From positions 1 through 37,106 of the forward strand of contig CAIJZX010000020.1 of the NCBI GenBank assembly GCA_903825245.1: 37,106 nt of DNA, given 5' to 3'. The position numbers and the translations under genes were made by a program. The notes beneath the pieces are model-generated. The model worked only from the letters and a program-made list of their open reading frames with translations, searched no databases and had not been told where the DNA came from. Source of the DNA: Candidatus Kerfeldbacteria bacterium (GTDB lineage: Bacteria; Patescibacteriota; Patescibacteriia; SBBC01; CAIJZX01). This document shows, one piece after another, positions 21,261 to 29,599 of this stretch (the stretch's first letter is position 1; every line of letters begins with the position of its first letter).

Positions 21261-22490
21261 TTATTCTGTCTTTATCGCTTCTTCGACGATTGGCTCTTCC
21301 TTCGTTTCTTCTTTCACCGGCTCGTCATCAAGCGACACGCCAGCTAATGCTGGGTCACTGACCCGTTCGCCATCAGCCGTCGTTGGTGCACCGTCTTCCA
21401 ATTGTTTAATCGACAATCCGAGACGATGAGCGTTCGGGTCGATGGAAATAATTTTGAACGACCGCGTTTCGCCTTCTTTCAATGCTTCTGACGCTGAGCG
21501 AATCGACTTTGAGGATAATTCAGAGATGTGAGCGAGGCCGTGGATTTCGTCATCGAGTTCAACGAAAGCGCCGAATGGATTGAGCTTCAGAACTTTTCCT
21601 TGAACTACCTGGCCGACGCTGTATCGTTCCACGGCTTTCTGCCACGGATCATCCGTCAACCGTTTGAGCGACAAAGAAATCTTCGTACCATCGATTCCGA
21701 TGATCGTCGCTTTAATATCATCGCCGACCTTCACCAGGTCGCGAGGGTTTTCCACGCGTTGCCAAGCGAGTTCGGAAATGTGAATCAAACCTTCGAGGTG
21801 TTGGCCGAATTCCACGAACGCGCCGAAGTCCACCACGCCGGTGACCTTGCCTTCAATCACATCGCCAGATTTGTAGCTCGAGACAATAGCGGCTTGTTCT
21901 TTCGCCCAGGCAGCTTTTTCCGAAACAATCAACTTGCCATCAAGTTCGTTGACATCGAGCACCTTGACCCGCATCAATTGACCGGCGAATTTTTGCAATG
22001 CTTCGAGGACGCGCTGTTTATCGCCGCCTTCAACGCGCGGATAATGTTCCGGCGTCAGCTGCGAGACCGGCAAGAAACCATCAATGTGATTGACTTTGAC
22101 CATGAGACCACCACGGTTGGCATCGAGCACCGGCACATCAATCACTTCACCGATTTGCTGGAGGCGAATCAGTTCATCCCAGGCTTTCTGGTGTCCGGCT
22201 GAGCGGAACGACAATTCCATGATGCCTTTTTCGTTTTCCATTTCTAACACTGTCGCACTGACGACATCGCCGGCTTTCAGATTGGCTGTTTCACCAGATT
22301 CATCGACAAGTTCTTTACCGCGAACAATACCAGTGGCAATACCACCGAGATCAAGATTGACTTCATTTTTTGAAACACTGAGAACGGTCGCATCAACAAT
22401 ATCACCGACCAACGGTAAGCGTGGTAGTGTTTCGTCTTGCATCAGTTTCTCCATTTCGGATGGAGTCGCAACAGCAGGGGTGTTTGTCAT
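21261..22490 (-). CDS. rpsA: 30S ribosomal protein S1 (four S1 domains)
   Basis: 409 residues with four S1 RNA-binding repeats beginning near LVGDIVDATVLSVS, IGEVIDVPVLDANR, SGDVIEGKVTGVVDFGAF and VGQVVQGKVLKLNPFGAF; the last two carry the typical GLIHISELAW / GLAHISELS strand. The C-terminal tail is acidic (EEPIVEEAIKTE). Model S1 has six domains, and shorter forms are normal in many other bacteria. It binds mRNA on the ribosome, which is relevant in a genome where many genes lack a Shine-Dalgarno sequence. Start ATG 22490. A leader of about 105 bases from the promoter at 22601-22628 contains the hairpin GTCGAT-GTTT-ATCGAC, a possible site of autocontrol. Confidence 0.92.
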   Translation of the reverse strand: MTNTPAVATPSEMEKLMQDETLPRLPLVGDIVDATVLSVSKNEVNLDLGGIATGIVRGKELVDESGETANLKAGDVVSATVLEMENEKGIMELSFRSAGHQKAWDELIRLQQIGEVIDVPVLDANRGGLMVKVNHIDGFLPVSQLTPEHYPRVEGGDKQRVLEALQKFAGQLMRVKVLDVNELDGKLIVSEKAAWAKEQAAIVSSYKSGDVIEGKVTGVVDFGAFVEFGQHLEGLIHISELAWQRVENPRDLVKVGDDIKATIIGIDGTKISLSLKRLTDDPWQKAVERYSVGQVVQGKVLKLNPFGAFVELDDEIHGLAHISELSSKSIRSASEALKEGETRSFKIISIDPNAHRLGLSIKQLEDGAPTTADGERVSDPALAGVSLDDEPVKEETKEEPIVEEAIKTE

Positions 22491-22600
22491 ACGTATTCAT
22501 TTGTTTATCCCGTGCCCGGGACCCGACGACGCCTAGTCGATAAACATCGACATACCGTCAGGAAGAAAAAGAGGCGTTTTTTATTGAACAGAGCCTGCAA

Positions 22601-22628
22601 AGTATACAGGATTCAGATTATTTATCAA
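22601..22628 (-). promoter_or_regulatory. rpsA promoter
   Basis: Minus strand TTGATA (22628-22623), 16 bases, TATACT (22606-22601). Confidence 0.65.
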
Positions 22629-22653
22629 GTCTAGCAGATAAATACGCAAATAA

Positions 22654-22682
22654 TTGACTTTATAATTAATTTATGCTATAAT
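22654..22682 (+). promoter_or_regulatory. Near-consensus promoter giving a leaderless mRNA
   Basis: TTGACT (22654-22659), 17 bases, TGC-TATAAT (-10 at 22677-22682). The ATG at 22691 begins nine bases after the -10, i.e. at or within a base or two of the expected transcription start. Confidence 0.75.
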
Positions 22683-22690
22683 ACAGCATT

Positions 22691-23668
22691 ATGGCTTTCC
22701 AACGTTCTAATCCTGGTGTTGCCCGATTCTTGGGGGTTAACCCAAGACAACCGACGATATTGAATACCTCCGCCGTGAGATTGCCAGTTATCCATGGCGG
22801 TATTCGCGGAGAAAAAGAGCTTATTCGGGGTACGACTGGAAAAAAATACGACGATTCAAAGATTTTGAAGACTTTTGACAACTATCTTTCTGCTGTCCAT
22901 CGTGGGGACAAAACATATGTTGATGCCCACGGAAAGGAGCAGGCTGTTGGAAATGTTACAAAATATCAACAATTCCTCGCAAGAAAAATTGGTTCGGGCA
23001 AGAAAGACATCACATCTCGACAAGGAACTGATCAGGCGTTCAAGGGGTTGACAACGACAATGGATGCCATTGGCGCCCATACTGTCGCCGGTGGTTCTGG
23101 CACAAATACAACAAGGGCTGGAAAAATTCGAGAAAAATTTATTCCAGAACCTAAGGTTGACAAAGCGGCCGAACGAAAAGAATCATTAGCCCATTTAACC
23201 GCCTCAATCAAAACACCTTTGCCATCAGCTAAAGCCCCGGCAACTGCTCGTTCAACGCCATCAACACCACCATCACTGCAAGCAGTTTCGCCTATCGGAA
23301 ATACGAGTCCATCCTCGCAAACAGCCGCACCGTCCTCAACATCTGCGCCAACACACTCAGGTGGTGCACCGTTTTCATCAAGTACCCTTACTGGAACAGG
23401 TGTGACTGGCAACATTACTCAGGTTAGTAAAATATCATCGGTGAGTCTCGGAATACCGCTCGCCGGCGGTCATCAAGCCACCGCAGATACTGGTGCGCCT
23501 GCCGCGATGGCGCCTGTTTCATCTGAGGCACCGGTTGCCCCTCCGACATCTTTAGAAGACCTAGCCTCCGGCTTCCAAGATCCCGATCCGCTTCCAGTGC
23601 ATCCGCCGGTTCCGAGCGCGGAGCCTTCAGTGACACCGTCGAGTTCATCGCCATCGATTCCAGAGTAG
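22691..23668 (+). CDS. Protein with long disordered Pro/Ser/Thr/Ala-rich tail
   Basis: 325 residues. Residues 1-170 are basic and mixed (KKYDDSKILKTFDNYLSAVH, YQQFLARKIGSGKK); residues from about 175 to the end are low complexity, rich in P, S, T and A, with no helix-forming runs. There is no signal peptide or membrane helix. No family is recognised. The promoter at 22654 reaches the ATG, so the message is leaderless. The tail may be a spacer or a phase-forming or binding segment; there is nothing in the sequence to choose between these. Confidence 0.7.
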   Translation: MAFQRSNPGVARFLGVNPRQPTILNTSAVRLPVIHGGIRGEKELIRGTTGKKYDDSKILKTFDNYLSAVHRGDKTYVDAHGKEQAVGNVTKYQQFLARKIGSGKKDITSRQGTDQAFKGLTTTMDAIGAHTVAGGSGTNTTRAGKIREKFIPEPKVDKAAERKESLAHLTASIKTPLPSAKAPATARSTPSTPPSLQAVSPIGNTSPSSQTAAPSSTSAPTHSGGAPFSSSTLTGTGVTGNITQVSKISSVSLGIPLAGGHQATADTGAPAAMAPVSSEAPVAPPTSLEDLASGFQDPDPLPVHPPVPSAEPSVTPSSSSPSIPE

Positions 23669-23687
23669 TTACTCATACTTTAGATGC

Positions 23688-23710
23688 ACCACTCCAGGAA
23701 GTGGTTTTTT
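23688..23710 (+). terminator. Rho-independent terminator
   Basis: ACCACT-CCAGGA-AGTGGT followed by TTTTT, 20 bases after the stop at 23668. Confidence 0.8.
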
Positions 23711-23780
23711 ATCACACTTTGAACACAAAACCAGCGACGAGCAGTCTACGTTTTTGTGCCCTGTTGAGCCAAAAAGACCG

Positions 23781-23809
23781 TTGCCAAGCGCCTGGTTTTC
23801 TGTTATACT
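23781..23809 (+). promoter_or_regulatory. Promoter of the MBL-TM-gyrA unit
   Basis: TTGCCA (23781-23786), 17 bases, TATACT (23804-23809) preceded by TGT, an extended -10. The leader to ATG 23845 is about 30 bases. No other promoter is obvious up to gyrA. Confidence 0.7.
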
Positions 23810-23844
23810 TTTCGAGTCAGAATTTACTTCATTTTTGATTTCTC

Positions 23845-24456
23845 ATGATTATTTCTTGGCTCGGCGACGCCGGCATCCGCATCCAAAGTAAAGAAACGGT
23901 CGTCTTGATTGACCCACCCGGAAGCAGTGTTGGTTTCAAGCCGACAAAACAAGCGGCCACGATTGTCGCTCTAACACAAGCGGAAGGAACCGACGCAAAA
24001 TCAGTCGCCGGTGAACCGTTTTTGATCACCAGCCCCGGTGAATACGAGAGACAAAATATTTTCGTCTACGGCATTCAACTTCCCGGTGACGAAGATCGCA
24101 CGCATTTTCGTGTTGAAGCCGAAGAGCTCAGCCTCGGCCATCTTGGCAGTTTGAACACCAAACTTGAGAACGGTCAGCTCGCTGCCTTTGAAGGCGTCGA
24201 TATTTTGTTTGTACCGGTCGGCGGAAAATCCGTGTACTCGGCTGAAGACGCCGCCAAGCTTATTAGTCAAATTGAACCACGTATTGTCATCCCCATTCAA
24301 TTCAAGTGCCCAGGTAGCACCAGCGGCTATGGTGATGTTTCGGCTTTCTTGAAAGAGATGGGGTCAAAATCGAATGAAGGGGTTGATAAACTGAAAATCA
24401 TTAAGAAGGATTTACCGGTTGATGAAACGCAGGTTATTGTTTTGAATCTCTCCTAG
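23845..24456 (+). CDS. Metallo-beta-lactamase-fold protein lacking the metal-binding motif
   Basis: 203 residues. Sequence order matches UPF0173-type MBL proteins: ISWLGDAGIRIQSKETVVLIDPP, later SPGEYERQNIFVYGI and then VDILFVPVGGKSVYSAEDAA and IEPRIVIPIQFK (quoted in short parts). In active members a HxHxDH motif follows the IDP strand; here the matching place reads VALTQAEGTDA with no histidine. The protein thus probably lost hydrolase activity and may serve as a binding or structural protein. It has its own promoter, and the next gene starts one base after its stop. Confidence 0.75.
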   Translation: MIISWLGDAGIRIQSKETVVLIDPPGSSVGFKPTKQAATIVALTQAEGTDAKSVAGEPFLITSPGEYERQNIFVYGIQLPGDEDRTHFRVEAEELSLGHLGSLNTKLENGQLAAFEGVDILFVPVGGKSVYSAEDAAKLISQIEPRIVIPIQFKCPGSTSGYGDVSAFLKEMGSKSNEGVDKLKIIKKDLPVDETQVIVLNLS

Positions 24457-24457
24457 T

Positions 24458-24904
24458 ATGGCTACACGGCGACCATCGTCGACAGCGAAGCGCGAGCGAA
24501 GTATTCCTATCAAGGTCAAGCTCGATACGCGACCCGCACCAACGTCGCTCACTCCGCTTCCGGCTGACGTGCTTCGCCCGGCAATCCCGGTACCGAAAAA
24601 ACTGAAACGAGAACTTCCGCATCCGATTAAAACACTAAAGCAACCGGTGCATGAGTGGTCGGAAGCGAAACGACGAAAAATTATGTGGTCACTCGTTGTC
24701 GGGGGAGCAATCGTTATCGGTCTTGGTTGGATCTCAGTTATCCGCTTTGAAACGAACGGCAATTCCAGCGGCTTCACTTTATTTTCGCAGACGGCGAAGT
24801 TACTGAGCTCAATTCACTGGCCCGGAACCGCCACTCCAAAAACGAAAGCTGAACAAGAAATCCAACAGTATAACAATCAAGTTTTTCCTCAATTTTCTCA
24901 GTAA
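24458..24904 (+). CDS. Single-pass membrane protein, gyrA neighbour
   Basis: 148 residues: a basic, proline-rich cytoplasmic N-terminus (1-75), one helix (about 77-95) and a short external tail with TKAEQEIQQYNNQVFPQFSQ. No family is recognised. It begins one base after the MBL gene and ends six bases before gyrA, so all three are cotranscribed. It resembles a membrane anchor or assembly factor but no function can be given. Confidence 0.7.
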   Translation: MATRRPSSTAKRERSIPIKVKLDTRPAPTSLTPLPADVLRPAIPVPKKLKRELPHPIKTLKQPVHEWSEAKRRKIMWSLVVGGAIVIGLGWISVIRFETNGNSSGFTLFSQTAKLLSSIHWPGTATPKTKAEQEIQQYNNQVFPQFSQ

Positions 24905-24910
24905 GATACT

Positions 24911-27409
24911 ATGGCTGACGATTCCAAAAACCGTAAACTCCCGCTCACCGATCCGAAAAAGAATGAATTTGCTATCGGCACTATTGAAGCTCGGCCGCTG
25001 GTAACCGAAATGCAAGAGTCCTATCTCGATTATGCCATGAGCGTCATCGTGGCTCGCGCCTTACCCGATGTACGTGATGGACTCAAGCCGGTGCATCGTC
25101 GTATTTTGTATGCCATGTGGACGATCGGTTCTCGACCAGGAACAAAGTACCGCAAGTCTGCCACTGTCGTCGGCGAAGTAATCGGTAAGTACCACCCACA
25201 CGGTGATGTGGCAATTTATGATTCCATGGTGCGCTTAGCCCAGGATTTCGCCATGCGCTACCCGCTCGTCGACGGCCAAGGAAACTTCGGTTCAATGGAC
25301 GGCGACAGTGCCGCGGCCATGCGATATACCGAGGCGCGGATGGACAAAATTGCAGCTGAAATGTTGCTCGACATCGATAAAAATACGGTCGACTTTGTAC
25401 CAAACTACGACGGCTCACATCAAGAACCGCGCGTGCTACCGGCGAAACTTCCGAACCTCCTCCTCAACGGCACCGTCGGTATCGCTGTCGGTATGGCTAC
25501 AAATATTCCGCCCCACAATTTAACCGAGGTTATCGACGCCACGACCCACCTGATCGACAACCCACAAGCCTCGGTTGATGACTTAACGCAGTTCGTCAAG
25601 GGTCCGGACTTTCCTACCGGCGGCATTATTTACAACCTAGCCGATATCAAGGCCATGTACGCCACCGGTAAAGGTTCGGTGGTGATGCGTGCTCGGGCGG
25701 AGATTGTCGAAGGCCGAGGTAATAGTTTTAACATCATTGTCACCGAAATGCCGTACCAGGTGAACAAGGCGACTATGATCGAGCGCATTGCCGAATTAGT
25801 GCGCGATAAAAAACTCGAGGGCATCCGCGACTTGCGCGATGAATCGAACCGCGAGGGCGTTCGCGTCGTTATCGAATTGAAAAAGGACGCCTACCCGAAA
25901 AAGGTGCTGAACCGATTGTTTACCTTAACGCAATTACAAGAAACCTTCCACGTCAACATGCTCGCGCTTGTGGACGGTATTCAACCACGCGTGCTGACCC
26001 TAAAGATGGTGCTCGAAGAATACTTGAAGCATCGCCAGGTCGTCGTTCGACGGCGTGCTGAGTATGAGCTTGATGTTGCTAAGAAACGCGACCACATTCT
26101 CAAGGGTTTGCTCATCGCCTTAGCCAACATTCAGGAAGTTATTCGCACCATTCAGAAATCGAAAGACAAAGACGAGGCGAAGGTGAATTTGATTAAAAAG
26201 TTTAAGTTGACTGAGGCACAAACGACCGCCATTCTCGAAATGCGCTTGCAACAATTGGCTAACCTTGAACGACTGAAGATTGAGCAGGAACATAAGGACA
26301 AGCTATCACTCATCAAAGATCTTGAGGCCTTGTTAGCGTCGCCGAAAAAAATCATGGGCGTTATTAAACAAGAACTGGCACAAATCAAAGAACAATTCGG
26401 CGATGCCCGCAAAACCGAGATCGTTAAAGGCGCCGTCGGCACGTTCACTCAAGAAGATTTGATCCCGAATGAAGCCACAGTCGTCACTATGACCACCGAC
26501 GGCTACATCAAGCGCCTCTCGCCGGAGAACTTCAAGACCCAAAGCCGCGGCGGTAAAGGTGTGATCGGCCTAACCACAAAAGAAGAAGACCAGGTCTCGC
26601 ACTTCTTCTCGACTACCACCCACGCTGACATTCTCTTCTTCACCACTACCGGACGATTATTCCAGATGAAAGCCTACGACGTGCCGGCCGCCTCGCGTAC
26701 CGCGAAGGGCCAAGCCATCGTCAATTTCCTCCAACTCACCGGCGAAGAAAAAGTTGCCAACGTTTTGAGCATGGAAGATTTAGCACCGTTCAAATATTTG
26801 TTCATGGTGACCAAGAACGGCGTCATCAAAAAGGTTGAACTTGAAGAATTCAAGAACATTCGCCGTTCTGGTTTAATCGCGATCAAGTTAAAGGCTGGCG
26901 ACCGGCTACGCTGGGTAAAACCGACGTCAGGTAAGGACCACGTCATGCTCGTTACCTCAAACGGTCAATCCATTCGCTTCCAGGAAGCCGCGGTGCGACC
27001 GATGGGCCGCAATGCGTCCGGCGTACGCGGTATGAAAATGAAAGGCACCGACGAAATCGTCGGCATGGATGTTATGGATCAGGGTAAAGCCGATGAACAC
27101 GAACAACTGATGATTGTCATGGCTAACGGTTTCGGCAAACGCACCGGCGTCAGCGCCTACAAAGTGCAGGGTCGCGGCGGCTCCGGCATCAAGACCGCGA
27201 AGATCACCGATAAGACGGGCAAGATTTGCTCCGGCACGATCGTCAACGGCAAAGATCTAAGCCAAGACATTATCGTCATCTCGCAAAAAGGCCAGGTCAT
27301 CCGCTTACCGCTCAAATCGATCTCCGTCCTCGGTCGTGATACGCAAGGGGTCCGCATTATGCGCTTCAACGACCCGAAGGATAAGGTAGCGAACGTAACG
27401 TTGGTATAA
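24911..27409 (+). CDS. gyrA: DNA gyrase subunit A
   Basis: 832 residues, full length. The catalytic Tyr is Y139 in [11 protein letters not shown]. The breakage-reunion domain ([19 protein letters not shown]) and the C-terminal beta-propeller are complete, and the GyrA box is present as QSRGGKG, which separates GyrA from ParC. GyrA with GyrB introduces negative supercoils using ATP. The position equivalent to E. coli Ser83 is Val100 in [10 protein letters not shown], while the Asp87 equivalent is kept (D104). Start ATG 24911 is six bases after the preceding gene; no Shine-Dalgarno sequence. Terminator follows at 27427. Confidence 0.97.
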   Translation: MADDSKNRKLPLTDPKKNEFAIGTIEARPLVTEMQESYLDYAMSVIVARALPDVRDGLKPVHRRILYAMWTIGSRPGTKYRKSATVVGEVIGKYHPHGDVAIYDSMVRLAQDFAMRYPLVDGQGNFGSMDGDSAAAMRYTEARMDKIAAEMLLDIDKNTVDFVPNYDGSHQEPRVLPAKLPNLLLNGTVGIAVGMATNIPPHNLTEVIDATTHLIDNPQASVDDLTQFVKGPDFPTGGIIYNLADIKAMYATGKGSVVMRARAEIVEGRGNSFNIIVTEMPYQVNKATMIERIAELVRDKKLEGIRDLRDESNREGVRVVIELKKDAYPKKVLNRLFTLTQLQETFHVNMLALVDGIQPRVLTLKMVLEEYLKHRQVVVRRRAEYELDVAKKRDHILKGLLIALANIQEVIRTIQKSKDKDEAKVNLIKKFKLTEAQTTAILEMRLQQLANLERLKIEQEHKDKLSLIKDLEALLASPKKIMGVIKQELAQIKEQFGDARKTEIVKGAVGTFTQEDLIPNEATVVTMTTDGYIKRLSPENFKTQSRGGKGVIGLTTKEEDQVSHFFSTTTHADILFFTTTGRLFQMKAYDVPAASRTAKGQAIVNFLQLTGEEKVANVLSMEDLAPFKYLFMVTKNGVIKKVELEEFKNIRRSGLIAIKLKAGDRLRWVKPTSGKDHVMLVTSNGQSIRFQEAAVRPMGRNASGVRGMKMKGTDEIVGMDVMDQGKADEHEQLMIVMANGFGKRTGVSAYKVQGRGGSGIKTAKITDKTGKICSGTIVNGKDLSQDIIVISQKGQVIRLPLKSISVLGRDTQGVRIMRFNDPKDKVANVTLV

Positions 27410-27426
27410 AACTCTCTTACGTTTTA

Positions 27427-27450
27427 GCCCCGCTTTCAAGCGGGGCTTTT
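27427..27450 (+). terminator. gyrA terminator
   Basis: GCCCCGCTT / AAGCGGGGC, a perfect 9-bp stem, followed by TTTT. Confidence 0.88.
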
Positions 27451-27453
27451 GAG

Positions 27454-27482
27454 TTGCATTTTCTATTGTATAGGCGTAGTAT
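27454..27482 (+). promoter_or_regulatory. Promoter of the 27516-28136 pair
   Basis: TTGCAT (27454-27459), 17 bases, TAGTAT (27477-27482). Confidence 0.6.
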
Positions 27483-27515
27483 GGTGTTGGTAATTAGCAA
27501 TTAACATACTACTGT

Positions 27516-27818
27516 ATGGAAAATTTTGAAGGGCAGGAAGTTGCCCGAGCGGAAACGGTTTCAGAAAACCACGGGAATTGGATGGCGGATATGGTGGAAA
27601 AACTTCGGACTATGAAAAGCGATATGCTCGATATTGCTCCGATGTTGGCAGGAATCCCGGCGCTGGCGGCAGTAGGCCTCGAGTTGTCAAAGCTAGGCCT
27701 CGAACGACACCTGACGTCATTAGAAAGCCTGGCTAATGTTGGTGTTCCAGAAGCGGCGATGATGGCCGGCATGCTCACCGCTCAGAGCATGTGGGAAGAG
27801 TGGCGAAAAAATAAATAA
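27516..27818 (+). CDS. Small helical protein of unknown function
   Basis: 100 residues, predicted helical. The first half is charged (MVEKLRTMKSDMLDIAP), the middle is Ala/Leu-rich (LAGIPALAAVGLELSKLGL) and could associate with membrane, and the end is WEEWRKNK. No family is recognised. Start ATG 27516 lies 33 bases after the -10; no Shine-Dalgarno sequence. The next gene begins 12 bases after its stop, so they are cotranscribed. Confidence 0.6.
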   Translation: MENFEGQEVARAETVSENHGNWMADMVEKLRTMKSDMLDIAPMLAGIPALAAVGLELSKLGLERHLTSLESLANVGVPEAAMMAGMLTAQSMWEEWRKNK

Positions 27819-27830
27819 TCCTCCACACGT

Positions 27831-28136
27831 ATGAAAGAACTTTTTGCAAATCTCCTGACACAACACGGCATTTCAGTGACTGATGAGCGATTAGAGACGA
27901 TGGTCGCCGACGTCTCTGGCGTTCTCCTCGCCCAGCTGCTTCTCACCACCACCGCTCCGCTTACACCAGAACAGAAACAAGAACTCCAACAATCGATTGA
28001 CCAAAAGAATGTTGACCAAACGATGCAAATTCTAGTCAATGCGTACCCAAACAAAGAATCTCTCCAAAAAGATCTTGAGCGAATCGCAAAACCGATTATT
28101 GAAGACTACGTGGCTAAGGTTATTACTGTTGCCTAG
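27831..28136 (+). CDS. Small helical protein of unknown function
   Basis: 101 residues, predicted all-helical: LFANLLTQHGI, LETMVADVSGVLLAQLLL, TPEQKQELQQSIDQKNV and LERIAKPIIEDYVAKV. It resembles the small uncharacterised helical proteins that are common in candidate-phylum genomes (possibly the DUF5663 type, but this is not certain). No signal peptide. It follows the 27516 gene closely and is likely its partner. A long palindrome (28165-28190) follows. Confidence 0.62.
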   Translation: MKELFANLLTQHGISVTDERLETMVADVSGVLLAQLLLTTTAPLTPEQKQELQQSIDQKNVDQTMQILVNAYPNKESLQKDLERIAKPIIEDYVAKVITVA

Positions 28137-28164
28137 CGGAAAATAATCCATTAAACATTTCCTA

Positions 28165-28190
28165 CAGCGTCGGTTTCGAAACCGACGCTG
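28165..28190. terminator. 26-base perfect palindrome, possible terminator
   Basis: CAGCGTCGGTTT and its exact complement with CG in the centre. The T-content after it is low (CGTTGTT), so termination would be weak; the palindrome may also serve as a protein-binding site beside the promoter at 28203. Confidence 0.5.
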
Positions 28191-28202
28191 CGTTGTTAAC
28201 CC

Positions 28203-28230
28203 TTGACATTTCCCACATTTGCGCTAGTAT
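28203..28230 (+). promoter_or_regulatory. Promoter of the 31-codon ORF (TTGACATTTCC class)
   Basis: TTGACA (28203-28208), 16 bases, TAGTAT (28225-28230). The first ten bases after the -35 start match the promoter at 15592. Expected start about 28237, three bases before an ATG. Confidence 0.65.
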
Positions 28231-28239
28231 CAAAATAGT

Positions 28240-28335
28240 ATGAAGTATCAACCGCGCCACAACGCTATCTCGATGAATACTACCGGCTTCGATTGCGAAG
28301 TTGTGCCGGGACGCTGTTGGTATATGAAGATGTAA
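28240..28335 (+). CDS. Putative leaderless 31-residue peptide
   Basis: ATG 28240 to TAA 28335. The peptide has two cysteines (FDCEVVPGRCWYMKM at the end) and a basic N-terminus (MKYQPRHN). It is flanked by a promoter ten bases upstream and a terminator 24 bases downstream, so it forms a complete tiny transcription unit just before the acetyltransferase gene. It could be a real peptide, a leader peptide controlling read-through into the acetyltransferase, or a chance ORF inside a leader RNA. No family is recognised. Confidence 0.4.
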   Translation: MKYQPRHNAISMNTTGFDCEVVPGRCWYMKM

Positions 28336-28359
28336 GCTCACACTGAATTTTCTCCACCA

Positions 28360-28394
28360 ACGCTCCGGCAAAACCTGTCGGAGTGTTTGTTCTT
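28360..28394 (+). terminator. Terminator or attenuator before the acetyltransferase gene
   Basis: ACGCTCCGGC (28360-28369) pairs with GTCGGAGTGT (28377-28386) with two wobble pairs; a T-rich tail TTTGTTCTTT follows. It stands between the 28203 promoter and the gene at 28420, which has no other clear promoter. Confidence 0.6.
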
Positions 28395-28419
28395 TGACAA
28401 TCCGCTACGAGGAGGCAGA

Positions 28420-28998
28420 ATGGTCCCCGATGTTCACGAAACCGTTTTCCTGCGCGGTCGTCGCGTCTATCTGCGTCCGTTTCATGGAGAAACTGATCTG
28501 AAATTTTTCCAGCGCTGGATCAACGATCCGCGTGTGCGTCAGCATCTCAAGACGCGTTCGCCGATCACCCTGGTTGGCGAACAGAAGTACCTCGACCATG
28601 CCGGTGAGAACGGCGACGTCGTCCTGACCATTTGCCTTCGCGATGGTACACCGATCGGCTCGATGGGTTTGCATCGAATCAACTGGATCGATCGCACCGC
28701 GACGACCGGATCGTGGATTGCTGTGCCGTACTGGAGGCAGGGCTACGGAACGGAAGCGAAGTTGCTTCTACTCCGTCACGCCTTCGACACGTTGAACCTG
28801 CGGAAGATGTGTTCGAGCGCGTACGCGAATAATACGGCGAGCATCAAGCACAACCTGAATGCCGGTTATCGGATCGAAGGTCGGCGCAAGAAGCAGTTGT
28901 TCCGTCGCGGACGGTACTACGACGAAGTTCTGCTGGCCTGCTTCCGCGAGTGGTGGTGGCCGAAGTGGAAGAAGTATCGCCAGGCGAAAAAGCGGTGA
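28420..28998 (+). CDS. GNAT-family acetyltransferase (RimJ/RimL type)
   Basis: 192 residues. VFLRGRRVYLRPFHGETDLKF at the start, the acetyl-CoA loop YWRQGYGTEA (104-113) and the later LRKMCSSAYANNTASIKHN and AGYRIEGRRKKQLF follow the RimJ/RimL/SpeG-like pattern. It transfers acetyl from acetyl-CoA to an amino group, often a protein N-terminus, a small amine or an antibiotic; the substrate is not known. AGGAGG lies just before ATG 28420. It probably depends on read-through of the terminator at 28360-28394. It has its own terminator at 29006. Confidence 0.88.
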   Translation: MVPDVHETVFLRGRRVYLRPFHGETDLKFFQRWINDPRVRQHLKTRSPITLVGEQKYLDHAGENGDVVLTICLRDGTPIGSMGLHRINWIDRTATTGSWIAVPYWRQGYGTEAKLLLLRHAFDTLNLRKMCSSAYANNTASIKHNLNAGYRIEGRRKKQLFRRGRYYDEVLLACFREWWWPKWKKYRQAKKR

Positions 28999-29005
28999 AT
29001 ATTGC

Positions 29006-29037
29006 ACCGCCTCATATAATCTGTGAGGTGGTTTTTC
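29006..29037 (+). terminator. Rho-independent terminator of the GNAT gene
   Basis: ACCGCCTCA / TGAGGTGGT (one wobble pair), a 9-base loop, then TTTTT. Confidence 0.8.
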
Positions 29038-29048
29038 TTACATATCGC

Positions 29049-29079
29049 TTGACTTCCTATTTATGATTTGATAGGAAGT
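29049..29079 (+). promoter_or_regulatory. Promoter with a perfect 9-bp inverted repeat
   Basis: TTGACT (29049-29054) is the -35. ACTTCCTAT (29052-29060), ten bases and ATAGGAAGT (29071-29079) form a dyad that covers the -35 and the probable -10 (ATAGGA). This is the usual geometry of a repressor site. The downstream gene is at 29119. Confidence 0.5.
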
Positions 29080-29118
29080 GTCTGTACACGAATTGCACCT
29101 TTTTATGAGGAGGTTGGT

Positions 29119-29478
29119 ATGTACGTAGCTGTAGCGTTGTATCCAAGTGGATTTGGTGTCATCGCCGCTGTCATCGCCGCAACCAAAGACGAGCCTTACC
29201 GTGCTTTGCTGGCTGCTAAGCGCGCCGAAGAACTCGGGTATACGTTCACCGACGGCACAAGTGTCATGGTCGTCAGGGTACCCGAGGGGCAAGCTCTATC
29301 GTATGGAGCTTACTGGAAAAACCGACCCGGCCACCCTTCAAACCCGGTCGTGTTTGCACGGGACAAGAAAGAGCGGGGCTGGGCCGAACACTGGTTCGAT
29401 GACAAGCTCCAGGCTGAATACGAAAATTACCCGTTCAACGACGATAACTCGTTCATGGGTGTAGAAGACCCGCTCTGA
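29119..29478 (+). CDS. Small soluble protein of unknown function
   Basis: 119 residues, start fixed by AGGAGG before ATG 29119. Beginning MYVAVALYPSGFGVIAAVIA, then charged and aromatic-rich (WKNRPGHPSNPVVFARDKKE, WAEHWFDDKLQAEYENYPF). No signal peptide cleavage site is evident, so the hydrophobic start may be a buried strand. No family is recognised. It has its own promoter with an operator-like dyad and its own terminator. Confidence 0.65.
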   Translation: MYVAVALYPSGFGVIAAVIAATKDEPYRALLAAKRAEELGYTFTDGTSVMVVRVPEGQALSYGAYWKNRPGHPSNPVVFARDKKERGWAEHWFDDKLQAEYENYPFNDDNSFMGVEDPL

Positions 29479-29507
29479 GCTACTCATCGCAACAATCCGA
29501 TCAAAAT

Positions 29508-29532
29508 CCGTCATCTCCTATGGCGGTTTTTT
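29508..29532 (+). terminator. Rho-independent terminator
   Basis: CCGTCAT / ATGGCGG (one wobble pair), 5-base loop, then six T. Confidence 0.8.
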
Positions 29533-29577
29533 CTTAACACCACACCAATTCACAAGAGATTGTGCCTTCACCGTAAT

Positions 29578-29595
29578 TGCTATACACTTTGTATA
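29578..29595 (+). promoter_or_regulatory. Extended -10 of the pilin gene with overlapping dyad
   Basis: TGC-TATACA (-10 at 29581-29586). TATACA, CTT and TGTATA (29581-29595) form a perfect dyad with the same TACA-N3-TGTA core as the sites at 13866, 15688 and 17897. The ATG follows at 29600. Confidence 0.45.
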
Positions 29596-29599
29596 AGGT

